A stretch of DNA of 58,590 nucleotides from Coleofasciculaceae cyanobacterium (GCA_036703275.1 DATNPK010000077.1:1-58590), one strand, 5' to 3'; counted from the first letter of the stretch, positions 17,505 through 27,977 are shown. Notes: a model not told the origin generated them from the sequence alone. Made by a program: numbers and translations.

Positions 17505-20500
17505 ATGACCCAGCATCATCAAGCAGCCGAGCAGATTTTTACAGGCAGTAGCGAGATGGCTGAATTAATGCGATCGCATGATTGGTCGAAAACTCCTCTC
17601 GGTAATGTTTCTAGCTGGACATCAAGTCTGAAAATAGCCGTGAGTATCTGCTTGAACTCCCGCTTCCCAATGGTAATTTGGTGGGGCAAGGAACTCGTGT
17701 TGCTCTACAACGATGCTTGGCGACAGATTTTGGGCGTTAAACATCCTAAGGCTCTAGGACGACCAGGACAAGAAATTTGGACAGAAATTTGGGATATTAT
17801 TGGGGTGCAGCTCAATGGCGTACTGGAAACGGCGCAAGCAACTTGGTCTGACGATATGTTGCTGCTCGTCGATCGTTACGGATATACCGAAGAAGCTTAT
17901 TTCACCTACTCCTACAGCCCCATTTTCCTCCAAACTGGAGAGGTCGGCGGGGCATTCACGGCCGTTACTGAAACGACTCGTCGTGTAATTGGCGAGCGGC
18001 GACTCAGTACACTACGTGAACTTGCGTCTAGTGCCGTGGAAGCTAAATCGGTTGAGGAGACCTGTCGGATTGCCAGTGCCACTCTGGCAAAGAATCCTTA
18101 CGATATTCCCTTTGCGCTATTGTATTTGGTTGAACAGGATGGAAACCAAGCTCGCTTGGTGGGGACAGTCAGGGTAGACGCTGAGACATCTGTCAGTCCA
18201 GAGCGGGTCGATTTGACTCAAGAACATGATAACTACTGGAAGCTCGCCCAAGTCACAAGGAGCGGGAACATCGAAATTGTGGATGATTTAATCACCCAAA
18301 TTGGATCGCTCTCTGGCGGAGTCTGGGATGAAGCTTCGCGAAAGGCGATCGTAATACCGATCGCTCAAGCTAGTCAAAAACAGCAAGTATTAGCAACTCT
18401 AATACTTGGAATTAGCCCTCAACTCGCGTTCGATGATGAGTACCGAGGCTTTTTTGACTTAGTTGCCAGCAATATTAAAACAGCGATCGCAAACGCCCAA
18501 GCCTATGAAGAAGAAAGACAAAGAGCCGAAGCGCTGGCTGAGCTCGATCGTGCCAAAACGGTGTTCTTTAGTAATATCAGCCATGAATTCCGCACCCCAC
18601 TGACGCTGATGCTCGGTCCAACTGAAGATGCCTTAAGCGATCGAGCCGAACCTTTACCTCCTGCCCAGCAAGCCCGGATTGAAACCGTTCAGCGTAACGG
18701 AATGCGGTTGTTAAAGCTCGTGAATACGCTGTTGGACTTTTCCCGTATTGAAGCGGGACGGGCGCAGGGAACCTATGAACCCACCAATTTAGCGACCTAC
18801 ACCGCAGAACTGGCATCGGTATTTCGCTCGACGATCGAACGAGCAAACCTGCGTCTGGTAGTAGATTGCCCAATTCTGTCCGAATCAGTGTATGTTGACC
18901 GCGAAATGTGGGAAAAGATTGTCCTCAACCTTCTCTCGAACGCCTTTAAGTTCACCTTGGAGGGGGAAATATCACTTCAGTTACGGGAACTAGAGAATAG
19001 GGTTGAGCTAAAAGTGCAAGACACGGGAATTGGCATTCCAGCTACCGAGCTACCGCACCTATTCAAGCGATTCCATCGGGTAAAAGGAGCAAAGGGACGG
19101 AGTTTTGAAGGATCGGGAATTGGACTTTCGCTGGTTCAGGAATTGGTGCAGCTGCATCATGGCACGATTGAGGTTACCAGTGTCGAAGGAGAAGGCACTT
19201 GCTTTACGATTACTATTGGTAAGGGAAACGCGCATCTTTCCGCCGAGCAGCTCGACACGTCTAAAAACCTGGCGTCCACAGCAAAGGTCACTAACTTCTT
19301 TGTCGAAGAAGCCTCGCGCTGGCTACCAGAAGCGAATACTCAGTTTTCCAATCTCAGTTCTGAATTAAATTCAGCAGCACCCCTTCGGACTTCAAGCCTC
19401 AAGCCTGAATCTGCTCAAACTGCCCGAATTCTTTTGGCAGATGACAACGCCGATATGCGAGACTACCTGAAGCGGTTATTGAGCCAGCGATATGAAGTCG
19501 AAGCCGTTGCTGATGGTATCGCTGCCCTGAATGCAATTCGTCGCTTATCTCCAGACTTAGTGTTGAGCGATGTGATGATGCCAGGATTGGATGGGTTTGA
19601 GCTTCTGCGATCGCTGCGTAGGGATCTCAAGACGCAGCAGATTCCGATTATTTTGCTGTCTGCACGGGCAGGGGAAGAAGCTCGCCTTGAAGGGCTAGAA
19701 GCAGGAGCCGATGATTATTTAACCAAGCCGTTTTCAGCACGGGAACTGTTGGCACGGGTGGAAGCCACGCTGAAGCTCGCTAAACTGCGCCAAGAAGCCG
19801 CCACACGAGAATATGCGCTGCGCGCGGAGACAGAGGCGGTCAGCGTTCGTTTAGAAACGGTGTTGGCTGGCATTAACGATCAATTTATAGTATTCAATCG
19901 CAATTGGCGAATTACTTACCTCAACGATCGAGCTGCCGTAGCGCTGGGGCAGCCCCAAGAAGATCTCTTAAACCAGAATCTGTGGGATCTGTTTCCCGAT
20001 CTGCTGGGGACTGAATTCCACGATCGCCTGCATCAAGCCATGTATGACCGAATCGCGACTCGGTTTGAGTATTATTATCCCACCTGGGATCGCTGGTTTG
20101 AGAATCGGCTATATCCAACCCCAGATGGCATTGTCAATCTTTGTAGCGAAATTACCGAGCGCAAACAGCTCGAAGCCGAACGCAGCCGATTGCTGGCTCA
20201 GGAGCAAACGGCACGGGAAGCCGCAGAAACAGCAAATCGCATTAAAGATGAGTTTTTAGCCGTGCTATCCCATGAGTTGCGATCGCCCCTCAATCCGATC
20301 CTCGGTTGGTCAAAGCTGCTGCAAAATGGCAACCTGGATGCGTCAAAAACCAAGCAGGGGCTAGAAACAATCGAACGGAACGCCAGGCTACAGTCGGAAC
20401 TGATTGAAGATTTGCTGGATGTCTCCCGTATCCTCCAAGGAAAACTTAGCCTGAACGTGAATCGGGTCAATCTCGCAGCTACGATTGAAGCCGCAATCGA

Positions 20501-21362
20501 AACGGTGTATCTAGCGGCAGAAGCCAAGTCCATTTCGGTAGACGTAGCGCTCGATTCTAGAGTGGGAGAAGTTTTCGGGGATGCAACGCGCTTACAGCAG
20601 GTCGTTTGGAATCTGCTGTCTAATGCGGTCAAATTTACCGCCCCTGGTGGGCATATTACCGTGCAGCTAGAACAGATTGGCGATCAGGCTCAGTTCCGCG
20701 TTAGCGACAATGGTAAGGGCATTCATCCTGATTTTCTGCCCTATGTATTTGACTATTTTCGGCAGGAAAATAGCGCGACGACGCGCAAGTTTGGCGGATT
20801 AGGATTAGGGCTGGCGATCGTCCGTAACCTCGTGGAACTGCATGGAGGAACCGTTTGGGCGGACAGCTCTGGCGAAGAGTTAGGCTCTACTTTTACCGTA
20901 AACCTGCCGTTGATGCCCGTTCAAACTTCCGTCACTCCAGATCTCCAGTCTTCTGAGCCATCTCTTAATTTGAATGGCAGGCAAATTTTGGTCATTGATG
21001 ACGAGACTGATTCACGAGAGTTTGTCGCATTTGTTCTGGAGCTATCAGGGGCAAAAGTGACAACTGCCACAACCGCAAAGGAAGGATTGGCAAACTTAAC
21101 GCAATGTCAGCCAGATATCTTGCTCAGTGATATCGGTATGCCCGATATGGATGGCTATATGCTGATGCGGCAGATCCGAGCATTACCGCCCCAACAGGGC
21201 GGGAACGTTCTGGCGATCGCCCTGACGGCCTACGCTGGAGATTTTAACCAACAGCAGGCGTTACAGGCTGGATTTCAACAGCACCTCTCTAAACCGATTG
21301 AACCAGATGCGTTGGTGCGAGCGATTAGCACTTTACTAACTCTAAAGAAACCGCTGAGCTGA
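17505..21362 (+). CDS. Hybrid sensor histidine kinase with two kinase cores and two receivers
   Basis: A 1285-residue soluble signalling protein. Domain order: PAS-like sensor opening with HDWSKTPLGNVSSW (about 20-150), GAF (about 160-335), HisKA with His360 (SHEFRTPL), ATPase (N-box near 475, DTGIGIP near 507), receiver (phospho-acceptor Asp689, SDVMMPGLDG), PAS (about 782-900), second HisKA with His923 (SHELRSPLNPILGW), second ATPase (NLLSNAVKFT near 1036), and a final receiver (Asp1209, SDIGMPDMDG). ATG 17505 has an ideal GGAGGA 8 nt upstream. The gene is visibly GC-richer (about 50 % in sampled lines) than its surroundings yet carries HIP1 sites, suggesting transfer from another cyanobacterium. 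It is followed after 69 nt by a paralogous kinase. Confidence 0.9.
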   Translation: MTQHHQAAEQIFTGSSEMAELMRSHDWSKTPLGNVSSWTSSLKIAVSICLNSRFPMVIWWGKELVLLYNDAWRQILGVKHPKALGRPGQEIWTEIWDIIGVQLNGVLETAQATWSDDMLLLVDRYGYTEEAYFTYSYSPIFLQTGEVGGAFTAVTETTRRVIGERRLSTLRELASSAVEAKSVEETCRIASATLAKNPYDIPFALLYLVEQDGNQARLVGTVRVDAETSVSPERVDLTQEHDNYWKLAQVTRSGNIEIVDDLITQIGSLSGGVWDEASRKAIVIPIAQASQKQQVLATLILGISPQLAFDDEYRGFFDLVASNIKTAIANAQAYEEERQRAEALAELDRAKTVFFSNISHEFRTPLTLMLGPTEDALSDRAEPLPPAQQARIETVQRNGMRLLKLVNTLLDFSRIEAGRAQGTYEPTNLATYTAELASVFRSTIERANLRLVVDCPILSESVYVDREMWEKIVLNLLSNAFKFTLEGEISLQLRELENRVELKVQDTGIGIPATELPHLFKRFHRVKGAKGRSFEGSGIGLSLVQELVQLHHGTIEVTSVEGEGTCFTITIGKGNAHLSAEQLDTSKNLASTAKVTNFFVEEASRWLPEANTQFSNLSSELNSAAPLRTSSLKPESAQTARILLADDNADMRDYLKRLLSQRYEVEAVADGIAALNAIRRLSPDLVLSDVMMPGLDGFELLRSLRRDLKTQQIPIILLSARAGEEARLEGLEAGADDYLTKPFSARELLARVEATLKLAKLRQEAATREYALRAETEAVSVRLETVLAGINDQFIVFNRNWRITYLNDRAAVALGQPQEDLLNQNLWDLFPDLLGTEFHDRLHQAMYDRIATRFEYYYPTWDRWFENRLYPTPDGIVNLCSEITERKQLEAERSRLLAQEQTAREAAETANRIKDEFLAVLSHELRSPLNPILGWSKLLQNGNLDASKTKQGLETIERNARLQSELIEDLLDVSRILQGKLSLNVNRVNLAATIEAAIETVYLAAEAKSISVDVALDSRVGEVFGDATRLQQVVWNLLSNAVKFTAPGGHITVQLEQIGDQAQFRVSDNGKGIHPDFLPYVFDYFRQENSATTRKFGGLGLGLAIVRNLVELHGGTVWADSSGEELGSTFTVNLPLMPVQTSVTPDLQSSEPSLNLNGRQILVIDDETDSREFVAFVLELSGAKVTTATTAKEGLANLTQCQPDILLSDIGMPDMDGYMLMRQIRALPPQQGGNVLAIALTAYAGDFNQQQALQAGFQQHLSKPIEPDALVRAISTLLTLKKPLS

Positions 21363-21431
21363 GCGAACGCAACAGCTAAAACCCTATTGATCATTTATTC
21401 CAACGCCAATCCACCGCCCTTGCCAATTTCT

Positions 21432-24400
21432 ATGACTGACCAACTGCCTCAAAAGCCTTTGACTCCAAAAATTCCTGCAAACGAGAATGAGCGGCTAGCA
21501 GCGCTGCATCGCTATAAAATTCTTGATACGCCAGCCGAAGCATCCTTCGATCGCATCACCACTCTAGCAGCGCGACTGTTTCAAGTTCCCACTGCGCTCA
21601 TTTCGCTAGTAGATGAGTCAAGAGCCTGGTTTAAGTCCAGCATTGGCTTTGATGCCCACGAAATCTCTCGCCATGCCACACTTTGTAGCTTGGCGGTGTT
21701 GATGGATGAGCCGCTGATTATTCCCGATACCCGACTCGACGAGCGCTTTTGTAGCAATCCCTTTGTGCAAAGCGAACCAGGTATGCGGTTCTATGCAAGT
21801 GCGCCCCTGATCACTCATGACGGCTTTAATCTAGGAACGCTCTGTCTGCTCGACACTCAGCCTCACGACCCGTTAACCGCAGAGCAACAAGCAACCCTGA
21901 TCGATCTAGCAGCAATGGTGGTCGATGAACTGGAACTAAAATTGGCGGCTCATCAGATTGCCCAATTGGATGCGGCCCTGCAAGAAATTACGCAAGGGGT
22001 GGCGACGGTCACAGGTGAAGCTTTTTTCGATGCGCTGGTACAGCACTTTGCCCAAGTTTTAGATACCGATTATGTTTATATTGGTTTGGTCGAAGGCGAT
22101 GACCCGAAAATGATGAGAACGATCGCCACCTGCGCCCACGGTCAGATCGTCGATAACCTAGAATATGCGCTGCAAGAGACACCGTGCTGGTCAGCGATCG
22201 AGCAGCGAAAGATTTGTTGCTACCCGCGTAATGTGCAGGCTCAATTTCCCAATGCGCCCCTGCTTAAACCACTCTCCGTCGAGAGCTATGTAGCAGCTCC
22301 TTTGTTGGACTCTAACGGCACTGTCCTGGGTTTGCTAGGGGTGATGGATGGTGAACCCCTAGAGAATGTAAATCTAGCAGAATCGTTGCTGACAATTTTT
22401 GCCAGTCGAATTGCGACCGAGCTAGAGCGTCAGCAGGCAGAAGCAGCGTTGCGCTTGAACGAGGCACAGTTACAGACACTCTTGGACGCAGCACCATTCG
22501 GTATTTACTTAATTGACCAGGACTTTCGGATTCGGCAGGTAAACCCGATTGCTCTGCCCTTTTTTGAGAAGATCGTCGATTTAATTGGGCAAGACTTTGA
22601 CGAGGTAATCCACAGAATGTGGCCGCCAGAAGATGCAGATGAAGTGGTTCAATGGTTTCGTCACACGCTGGAAACGGGAGAGGCATACTTTGTCCCCGAA
22701 CTGATTGAAGAGCGTCGCGATCGCCGAATAACTGAATATTACCAGTGGCAAATCAATCGCGTCCCACTTGCTGAAGGGCGCTACGGCGTGGTCTGCTATT
22801 TTCGCAACATCTCGGCTCAGGTGCAGGCTCGTCAGGCGAACGCTGCATCTGAGGCACGACTCAGAAGTTTTGTGGAAGCCAATGTTGTAGGAATTATGTT
22901 TGGCGATATCTATGGCGCGATTTATGAAGCCAATGACGAGCTACTGAGGATTGTCGGTTATACTCGCGAAGACTTGGAAGCAGAGCGGCTGAGCTGGGTT
23001 GACATCACCCCACCAGAATGGCTGCCGCTGGACGAGCAGGCAATTGCAGAGGCAAGGGACAGAGGAGCCTGTACACCTTATGAAAAAGAATATATTCGCC
23101 AGGATGGTAGCCGAGTTTCAGTCCTCATCGGCTATAGCTTGATTGGAGAAGCTAGAGAGGAATCGGTAGTATTTATTGTCGACTTAAGCAATCGTAAACA
23201 AGCCGAAGCTGCCGTTCGAGAAAGCACAGCGCGGCTCAAGTTTTTGCTGGAAGCAGCTCAGTTTGGCGATTGGGATTTGAATTTAAGCGATCGTACGGCT
23301 TCCCGTTCTCTCAGACACGATAAAATTTTCGGCTACGAGTCCCTTCTACCAGAGTGGACTTACGAAATGTTTCTCGACCATGTTCTGCCCGAAGCGCGAG
23401 AAGAAATCAATCGCCAGTATCAAAGCGCTATCAACAGTAACGAACCCTGGGATTTTGAGTGCCGTATTCGCCGTGCTGACGACCAGGTGAGATGGATTTG
23501 GGTAAGTGGGTACATCTACCAGAATCAAGGAGAAGCAACTTGGATGCTGGGACTGGTCGCTGATATTACCGATCGCAAACAAGCCGAAGAAGCGCTACGC
23601 GAGAGCGAGTCAAGATTCCAATTAGCGACTCGTGCTATTACCGGACTTATTTATGACTGGAATGTGCAAACGGGCCATATATACCGCTCTGAAGGTCTGT
23701 TGCGACTGGTTGGGGTTCATCCTGAAGCAGCACTTCCTACAGCAGATTGGTGGACAGAGCGCATCAACCCTGAAGACCAAGCTAGGAGCCATTTCGATTG
23801 GAAAGCGGCGTTTGCTGCCAATGGCACGCTGCAAGATAGCTACAGCGTTGAATATCGGGTTCGCCATGCTGATGGACACTGGGTATATGTTTGGGATCGG
23901 GGTTGTTTGCTCCGCGATGCCAGTGGGCAGGTGATTCGCGTGGTTGGTTCTACGGCAGACATTAGCGAGCGCGTTCAAATTGAACGAGATCGCGAGCGCA
24001 TTTTACAACAAGAACAAGCCGCAAGAAAAGAAGCGGAGAAAGCTAATCGCATTAAAGATGAATTTCTGGCAGTACTATCTCACGAACTGCGATCGCCTCT
24101 CAATCCGATTTTAGGCTGGTCGCAACTGCTACTAACAGGCAGACTGAATGCCACCCAAACCGCCGAGGCTTTACAAACGATCAGGCGCAATGCCACACTA
24201 CAGTCGCAATTAATCGAAGACTTACTCGATGTGTCGCGCATTCTGCGGGGCAAACTGGCTTTAAATGTAGTTCCCGTGCCTCTGGCAAGAATGATTACGG
24301 CTGCCCTAGAAACAGTTAGATTAGCTGCACAAGCCAAAAATATTCAAATTCAGACAGTATTCAGTTCCGATGTTATCGAAGTTTCAGGGGATGCAGGTCG

Positions 24401-25190
24401 CTTACAGCAAATCGTCTGGAATCTTTTATCAAATGCCGTAAAATTCACGCCTAATGGCGGCCGAGTCGAGGTTCGATTAACACAAATCGATTGCCAGGCT
24501 CAAATTCAAGTCTCCGATACTGGCAAAGGCATTGCTCCTGATTTCCTGCCCTATGTATTCGAGCGTTTCCGCCAAGAAGATGGCGCCACAACTCGCCAAT
24601 TTGGTGGATTAGGACTGGGACTGGCGATCGCACATCAATTAGTCGAACTCCATGGCGGTAGCGTTTTTGTCGACAGCGCTGGCGAAGACCAAGGAGCCAC
24701 CTTTACGATCAGATTACCACTCTTCGAGTCACAAGGGCAGGAGAAGGAATTAAATTTAGATTCATCCTCTATCCTTCGCCCCTTATCTCTTCCATTAGCT
24801 GGGATGAGAATTCTCGTTGTCGATGATGAGCCTGACTCACGAGATTTTGTCGTCTTTGTACTAGAGCAAGCAGGTGCAGACACCCTCGCCATGTCCTCGG
24901 CGAGCGAGGCGCTGCAATCGATACAACACAATAAACCTGATTTGCTCGTCAGCGATATCGGAATGCCAGAGATGGATGGTTATATGCTGATCGATTACAT
25001 CCGTAACCAACTTCCACCTCAGTATCGCGATCTTCTGGCGATCGCCTTAACTGCTTATGCAGGAGAAGCCAACGAACGCCAAGTTTTGCAAGCAGGATTT
25101 CACCAACACCTTGCCAAGCCTATCGATCCAAGTGTGTTAGTTGCTGTAGTAACGCGCTTGGTTGCCCCTTCATTGCCAACAGGGATTTAA
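21432..25190 (+). CDS. Hybrid sensor histidine kinase (GAF-GAF-PASx4-HisKA-ATPase-REC)
   Basis: A 1252-residue soluble kinase. Order: GAF 1 (about 20-175, opening ERLAALHRYKILDTPAE), GAF 2 (about 185-335), four PAS domains (about 345-860; several end in the DITDRKQAE-type C-cap), HisKA with His884 (SHELRSPLNPILGW), ATPase (NLLSNAVKFT, DTGKGI, GGLGLGLAI), and a C-terminal receiver with Asp1175 (SDIGMPEMDG). The kinase-receiver half is closely similar to the end of the upstream gene, so one arose from the other. ATG 21432 is preferred over TTG 21387, although neither has a strong ribosome site. No separate response regulator or output gene is adjacent, so the phosphate must leave by a distant partner. 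Confidence 0.9.
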   Translation: MTDQLPQKPLTPKIPANENERLAALHRYKILDTPAEASFDRITTLAARLFQVPTALISLVDESRAWFKSSIGFDAHEISRHATLCSLAVLMDEPLIIPDTRLDERFCSNPFVQSEPGMRFYASAPLITHDGFNLGTLCLLDTQPHDPLTAEQQATLIDLAAMVVDELELKLAAHQIAQLDAALQEITQGVATVTGEAFFDALVQHFAQVLDTDYVYIGLVEGDDPKMMRTIATCAHGQIVDNLEYALQETPCWSAIEQRKICCYPRNVQAQFPNAPLLKPLSVESYVAAPLLDSNGTVLGLLGVMDGEPLENVNLAESLLTIFASRIATELERQQAEAALRLNEAQLQTLLDAAPFGIYLIDQDFRIRQVNPIALPFFEKIVDLIGQDFDEVIHRMWPPEDADEVVQWFRHTLETGEAYFVPELIEERRDRRITEYYQWQINRVPLAEGRYGVVCYFRNISAQVQARQANAASEARLRSFVEANVVGIMFGDIYGAIYEANDELLRIVGYTREDLEAERLSWVDITPPEWLPLDEQAIAEARDRGACTPYEKEYIRQDGSRVSVLIGYSLIGEAREESVVFIVDLSNRKQAEAAVRESTARLKFLLEAAQFGDWDLNLSDRTASRSLRHDKIFGYESLLPEWTYEMFLDHVLPEAREEINRQYQSAINSNEPWDFECRIRRADDQVRWIWVSGYIYQNQGEATWMLGLVADITDRKQAEEALRESESRFQLATRAITGLIYDWNVQTGHIYRSEGLLRLVGVHPEAALPTADWWTERINPEDQARSHFDWKAAFAANGTLQDSYSVEYRVRHADGHWVYVWDRGCLLRDASGQVIRVVGSTADISERVQIERDRERILQQEQAARKEAEKANRIKDEFLAVLSHELRSPLNPILGWSQLLLTGRLNATQTAEALQTIRRNATLQSQLIEDLLDVSRILRGKLALNVVPVPLARMITAALETVRLAAQAKNIQIQTVFSSDVIEVSGDAGRLQQIVWNLLSNAVKFTPNGGRVEVRLTQIDCQAQIQVSDTGKGIAPDFLPYVFERFRQEDGATTRQFGGLGLGLAIAHQLVELHGGSVFVDSAGEDQGATFTIRLPLFESQGQEKELNLDSSSILRPLSLPLAGMRILVVDDEPDSRDFVVFVLEQAGADTLAMSSASEALQSIQHNKPDLLVSDIGMPEMDGYMLIDYIRNQLPPQYRDLLAIALTAYAGEANERQVLQAGFHQHLAKPIDPSVLVAVVTRLVAPSLPTGI

Positions 25191-25269
25191 TTCAAAAATC
25201 GATATTCTGATTGAAAATAGGCAAAAGGCAACAAAAATCTTTTACGTATGATTTTAGTAGTGAAAAAAT

Positions 25270-25422
25270 TCAACAATAGCGATCGCTAACTAACATCGCT
25301 GTTTGGTCATCGAGAAGACTAATTTGTGCGACTATTCTACTTTTGTCAATCGTTCTAATTTGGTCTATAGCAATACTCCCTTGTACGTTTTTCTGGTTAA
25401 TCGCGATTCTCGTTGGGTATAG
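25270..25422 (-). pseudogene. Remnant of a MazF/PemK-type toxin
   Basis: A minus-strand frame of about 50 codons reads QKNVQGSIAIDQIRTIDKSR then IVAQISLLDDQT before a stop. The DQIRTIDKSR block with the following LDDQT is characteristic of the C-terminal part of MazF-like endoribonucleases. The N-terminal half and any antitoxin are missing. Fragment only. Confidence 0.6.
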
Positions 25423-25461
25423 TCATTTCAAATAGGAAACATATGAAATAATAAAAGTTAG

Positions 25462-25602
25462 ATGAAAAAACAGATTGACTAATTCTTAAGAAGCTTACGT
25501 AAAATTATTATTCAACAGAGTTCAAAAGACCTAGTGTATATAGACGAATCAGGTTTTGATGCTTATACATATCGTCCCTATGCTTGGTCGAAAAAATGGT
25601 AA
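25462..25602 (+). pseudogene. Remnant of an IS630-family transposase
   Basis: The frame reads MKKQID, a stop at 25480, then FLRSLRKIIIQQ and DLVYIDESGFDAYTYRPYAW, ending with a stop at 25600. VYIDESGFD is the second catalytic-aspartate block of IS630/Tc1-type DDE transposases. Both flanks of the gene are gone. The element at the end of the window belongs to the same family. Confidence 0.75.
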
Positions 25603-26282
25603 GTTGCGACAGACATCTAATTTTTGAACATTTTCAGTGTTATTTGCTTGCCCTGCAATTCAAAAACCAAAGATATTGAAGTTAATATCTTGAATTTATA
25701 TTCTTGGTCTACTTAAGTTTAGTTAAATCCATTATGTATACTAAAAAAGATACTACATTTATATAGTTTCTATAACTATAAAAAGCCATCGGTGGTGATG
25801 CACTTTTATGAGCAATTTTAATTATTGTATTAATTAAAAATCAAATATACTTTAATAGGCAATAAAATTCTTCTATATCTCAAATTTAAATGATTAGGCA
25901 ACAGATACTTCCCTAACGGTTTCGTTATTTCAGACGAGAATTTGCTGATAGAATTACATTTGTGGTAATTTACGTGAAAATTGGTGATCGAAGTCTCGAT
26001 TGCCTAATTTTTATCCAGATCACAAATTGTCTATCATCGAATATCTAATAATTTAATTTGAGATAATATATGATTAGATTTGCGTAACAAAATTAGCTTC
26101 GTACAGGCAGGATAATGAGTAATAATATTAGTCTAATGCTCAAAGTTTTAAATAGTTAAGATGAGCATTGTAAGTTTAAATAAGTGAGCCAATCAATAAA
26201 ATAATTTAACTAGTTACCAAGTAATTCACAGGTTTTAGACACAATTAAGCAAACAGTAAACACTATAATGAGGCAAAAAGCC
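25603..26282. other. AT-rich region upstream of tic22
   Basis: About 680 bases without a supportable gene or RNA. Nothing beyond AT-rich tracts is seen; the promoter of the tic22-prmC-tsaC run should lie in its last part. Confidence 0.35.
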
Positions 26283-27086
26283 ATGATTAAACCATTAGTC
26301 CGTTGGAGCATTACTTTAGGAGTTGCCGGAGTAAGTTTTTTTAGCTGGGGAATACTCGAAAATCTAATTGCAAATGCCTTGCCTCAAGAACAAGTTTTAG
26401 AAAAACTCGATCCTGTTCCAGTGTTTACAATTGCCGACGAGCAAGGTGCGCCTTTAGTTGCATCAGGAGAAGATCAGGCCAAAGTTGCAGGGGTTTTTAT
26501 TTCTCAGGATGATGCTAACCAATTTGTCAATCAGTTAAAAACTGAAAATCCCGAACTAGCACAAAAAGTCAAGGTTGTACCAGTTTCATTAGGAGAGGTT
26601 TACAAACTAGCTGAATCTGCTAAAACTCAAGAAAATCCCCTAAATTTTGCTTATGTACCTGAACAAGAAGCCGTAAGTTCAGCCAAAACTATCGGTGAAG
26701 CTAATCAGCAACCATACAAAGGTGGAGTACCTTTATTTGTAGCGCGAGGTGGTGAAGGTAAGGGTTACTTAACCTTTGAAAGAAATTCTCAGCAGGTTAT
26801 TCCTTTTTTCTTTGACAAACAACAGTTAGAACAAATGGTAGCCAGGTTTAAAGAACAAGAACCAGAAGTTGCTGCTAATGTAAATATTGAGGTTCATCCC
26901 CTAGAAGGAGTAATTGAAACTCTCGAAACAGGTTCGGATGAGATACTACAAAAAATTGTTTTAGTACCATCAAGTGAATCAATTGAGTTTTTACAAAACG
27001 TAGCTCCATCTCCCACAGGAGGAGAAGAAGGAACAATTGAAACAACTCCAGAAGCAGCACCAGCACCAGTAGCACCCCAGAATTAA
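26283..27086 (+). CDS. Tic22-family protein
   Basis: A 267-residue protein with an N-terminal hydrophobic segment (WSITLGVAGVSFFSWGI) and an ANA cleavage-like site, hence exported. The fold blocks VPVFTIADEQGAPLVASG, GVFISQDDANQFVNQLK, the repeat-like VPLFVARGGEGKGYLTF and PFFFDKQQLEQMVARFK fit the Tic22 family. The chloroplast member is an intermembrane-space import factor; cyanobacterial members act in the periplasm or lumen on outer-membrane biogenesis. The acidic, proline-rich tail is probably disordered. GAGG 9 nt upstream favours ATG 26283 over 26268. prmC follows after 6 nt. Confidence 0.85.
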   Translation: MIKPLVRWSITLGVAGVSFFSWGILENLIANALPQEQVLEKLDPVPVFTIADEQGAPLVASGEDQAKVAGVFISQDDANQFVNQLKTENPELAQKVKVVPVSLGEVYKLAESAKTQENPLNFAYVPEQEAVSSAKTIGEANQQPYKGGVPLFVARGGEGKGYLTFERNSQQVIPFFFDKQQLEQMVARFKEQEPEVAANVNIEVHPLEGVIETLETGSDEILQKIVLVPSSESIEFLQNVAPSPTGGEEGTIETTPEAAPAPVAPQN

Positions 27087-27092
27087 TTAGAA

Positions 27093-27977
27093 TTGTCTAA
27101 CATTTCTGGTCAAGAACTACACCGTTGGTATCAACAGGCAAAAAAAACGGCGATCGCTAACAATATAGATCTAGCTGAAGTTGATTGGTTACTTCAGAGC
27201 TTAACTGGCTTAGATCGCCTGTCTTTACGTCTGGGTACATTCCAAAATCAAGCACAGCTTGAAAGTCATAAAACCCTGTCAGAGCTAAAATTGCTATGGC
27301 AACAGCGTCTTCAAGAACGTCTACCAGTTCAATACTTGCTGGAAACTGTTTTTTGGAGACGTTTTCAATTAAAGGTTACCCCAGCAGTTTTAATTCCTCG
27401 TCCAGAAACAGAATTAATTATCGATCTAGCTCAAGAAAATAATCTAATTTCTAAAGGCGATCGACATTGGGTAGATTTAGGCACTGGTAGCGGTGCGATC
27501 GCCCTGGGTTTGGCAGATGTTTTTCCTCAAGCTACGATCCACGCAGTAGATTTAAGCAGTGATGCTTTACAAATTGCTCGAGAAAATGCGGTTAATTTAA
27601 ATCTAGAATCAAATATTCGCTTTTATCAGGGTAGCTGGTGGAGTCCCCTAGAGTTTCTCCAAGGCAAAGTAACAGGAATGGTTTCTAATCCGCCTTATAT
27701 TCCTACCGCACAGATAAACCATTTACAGCCAGAAGTAGCCTGCCATGAGCCTCGTCTCGCTCTTGATGGAGGTCATGATGGTTTAAACGATTTGCGCTAT
27801 TTGGTTAAAACTGCTCCTCAATATTTAGTTTCAGGAGGAATCTGGCTGGTAGAATTGATGACTGGTCAAGCTAGTACAGTAATTGAACTATTGAAACATC
27901 AGGGAGAATATGATGATGTGAAATCGTACTCAGATCTTAATGGCATTGAACGCTTTGTTCTAGCCTACCGCCGTTAA
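27093..27977 (+). CDS. prmC: Peptide chain release factor N5-glutamine methyltransferase
   Basis: This enzyme methylates the GGQ glutamine of release factors RF1 and RF2 using SAM. The 294-residue length is typical. The N-terminal helical domain holds LLQSLTGLDRLSL and QERLPVQYLLE. PRPETELIIDLA precedes motif I DLGTGSGAIALGL (about 128-140). The diagnostic catalytic motif is SNPPYIP (about 196-202). The start is TTG at 27093, only 6 nt after the tic22 stop. No ATG exists near the conserved beginning, so translation is probably coupled. Confidence 0.95.
   Translation: MSNISGQELHRWYQQAKKTAIANNIDLAEVDWLLQSLTGLDRLSLRLGTFQNQAQLESHKTLSELKLLWQQRLQERLPVQYLLETVFWRRFQLKVTPAVLIPRPETELIIDLAQENNLISKGDRHWVDLGTGSGAIALGLADVFPQATIHAVDLSSDALQIARENAVNLNLESNIRFYQGSWWSPLEFLQGKVTGMVSNPPYIPTAQINHLQPEVACHEPRLALDGGHDGLNDLRYLVKTAPQYLVSGGIWLVELMTGQASTVIELLKHQGEYDDVKSYSDLNGIERFVLAYRR

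Noticed and set aside
18577-18873. Several long frames antisense to the hybrid kinases and other genes
   Set aside because: They mirror the codon pattern of the well-supported genes on the other strand and show no family features.
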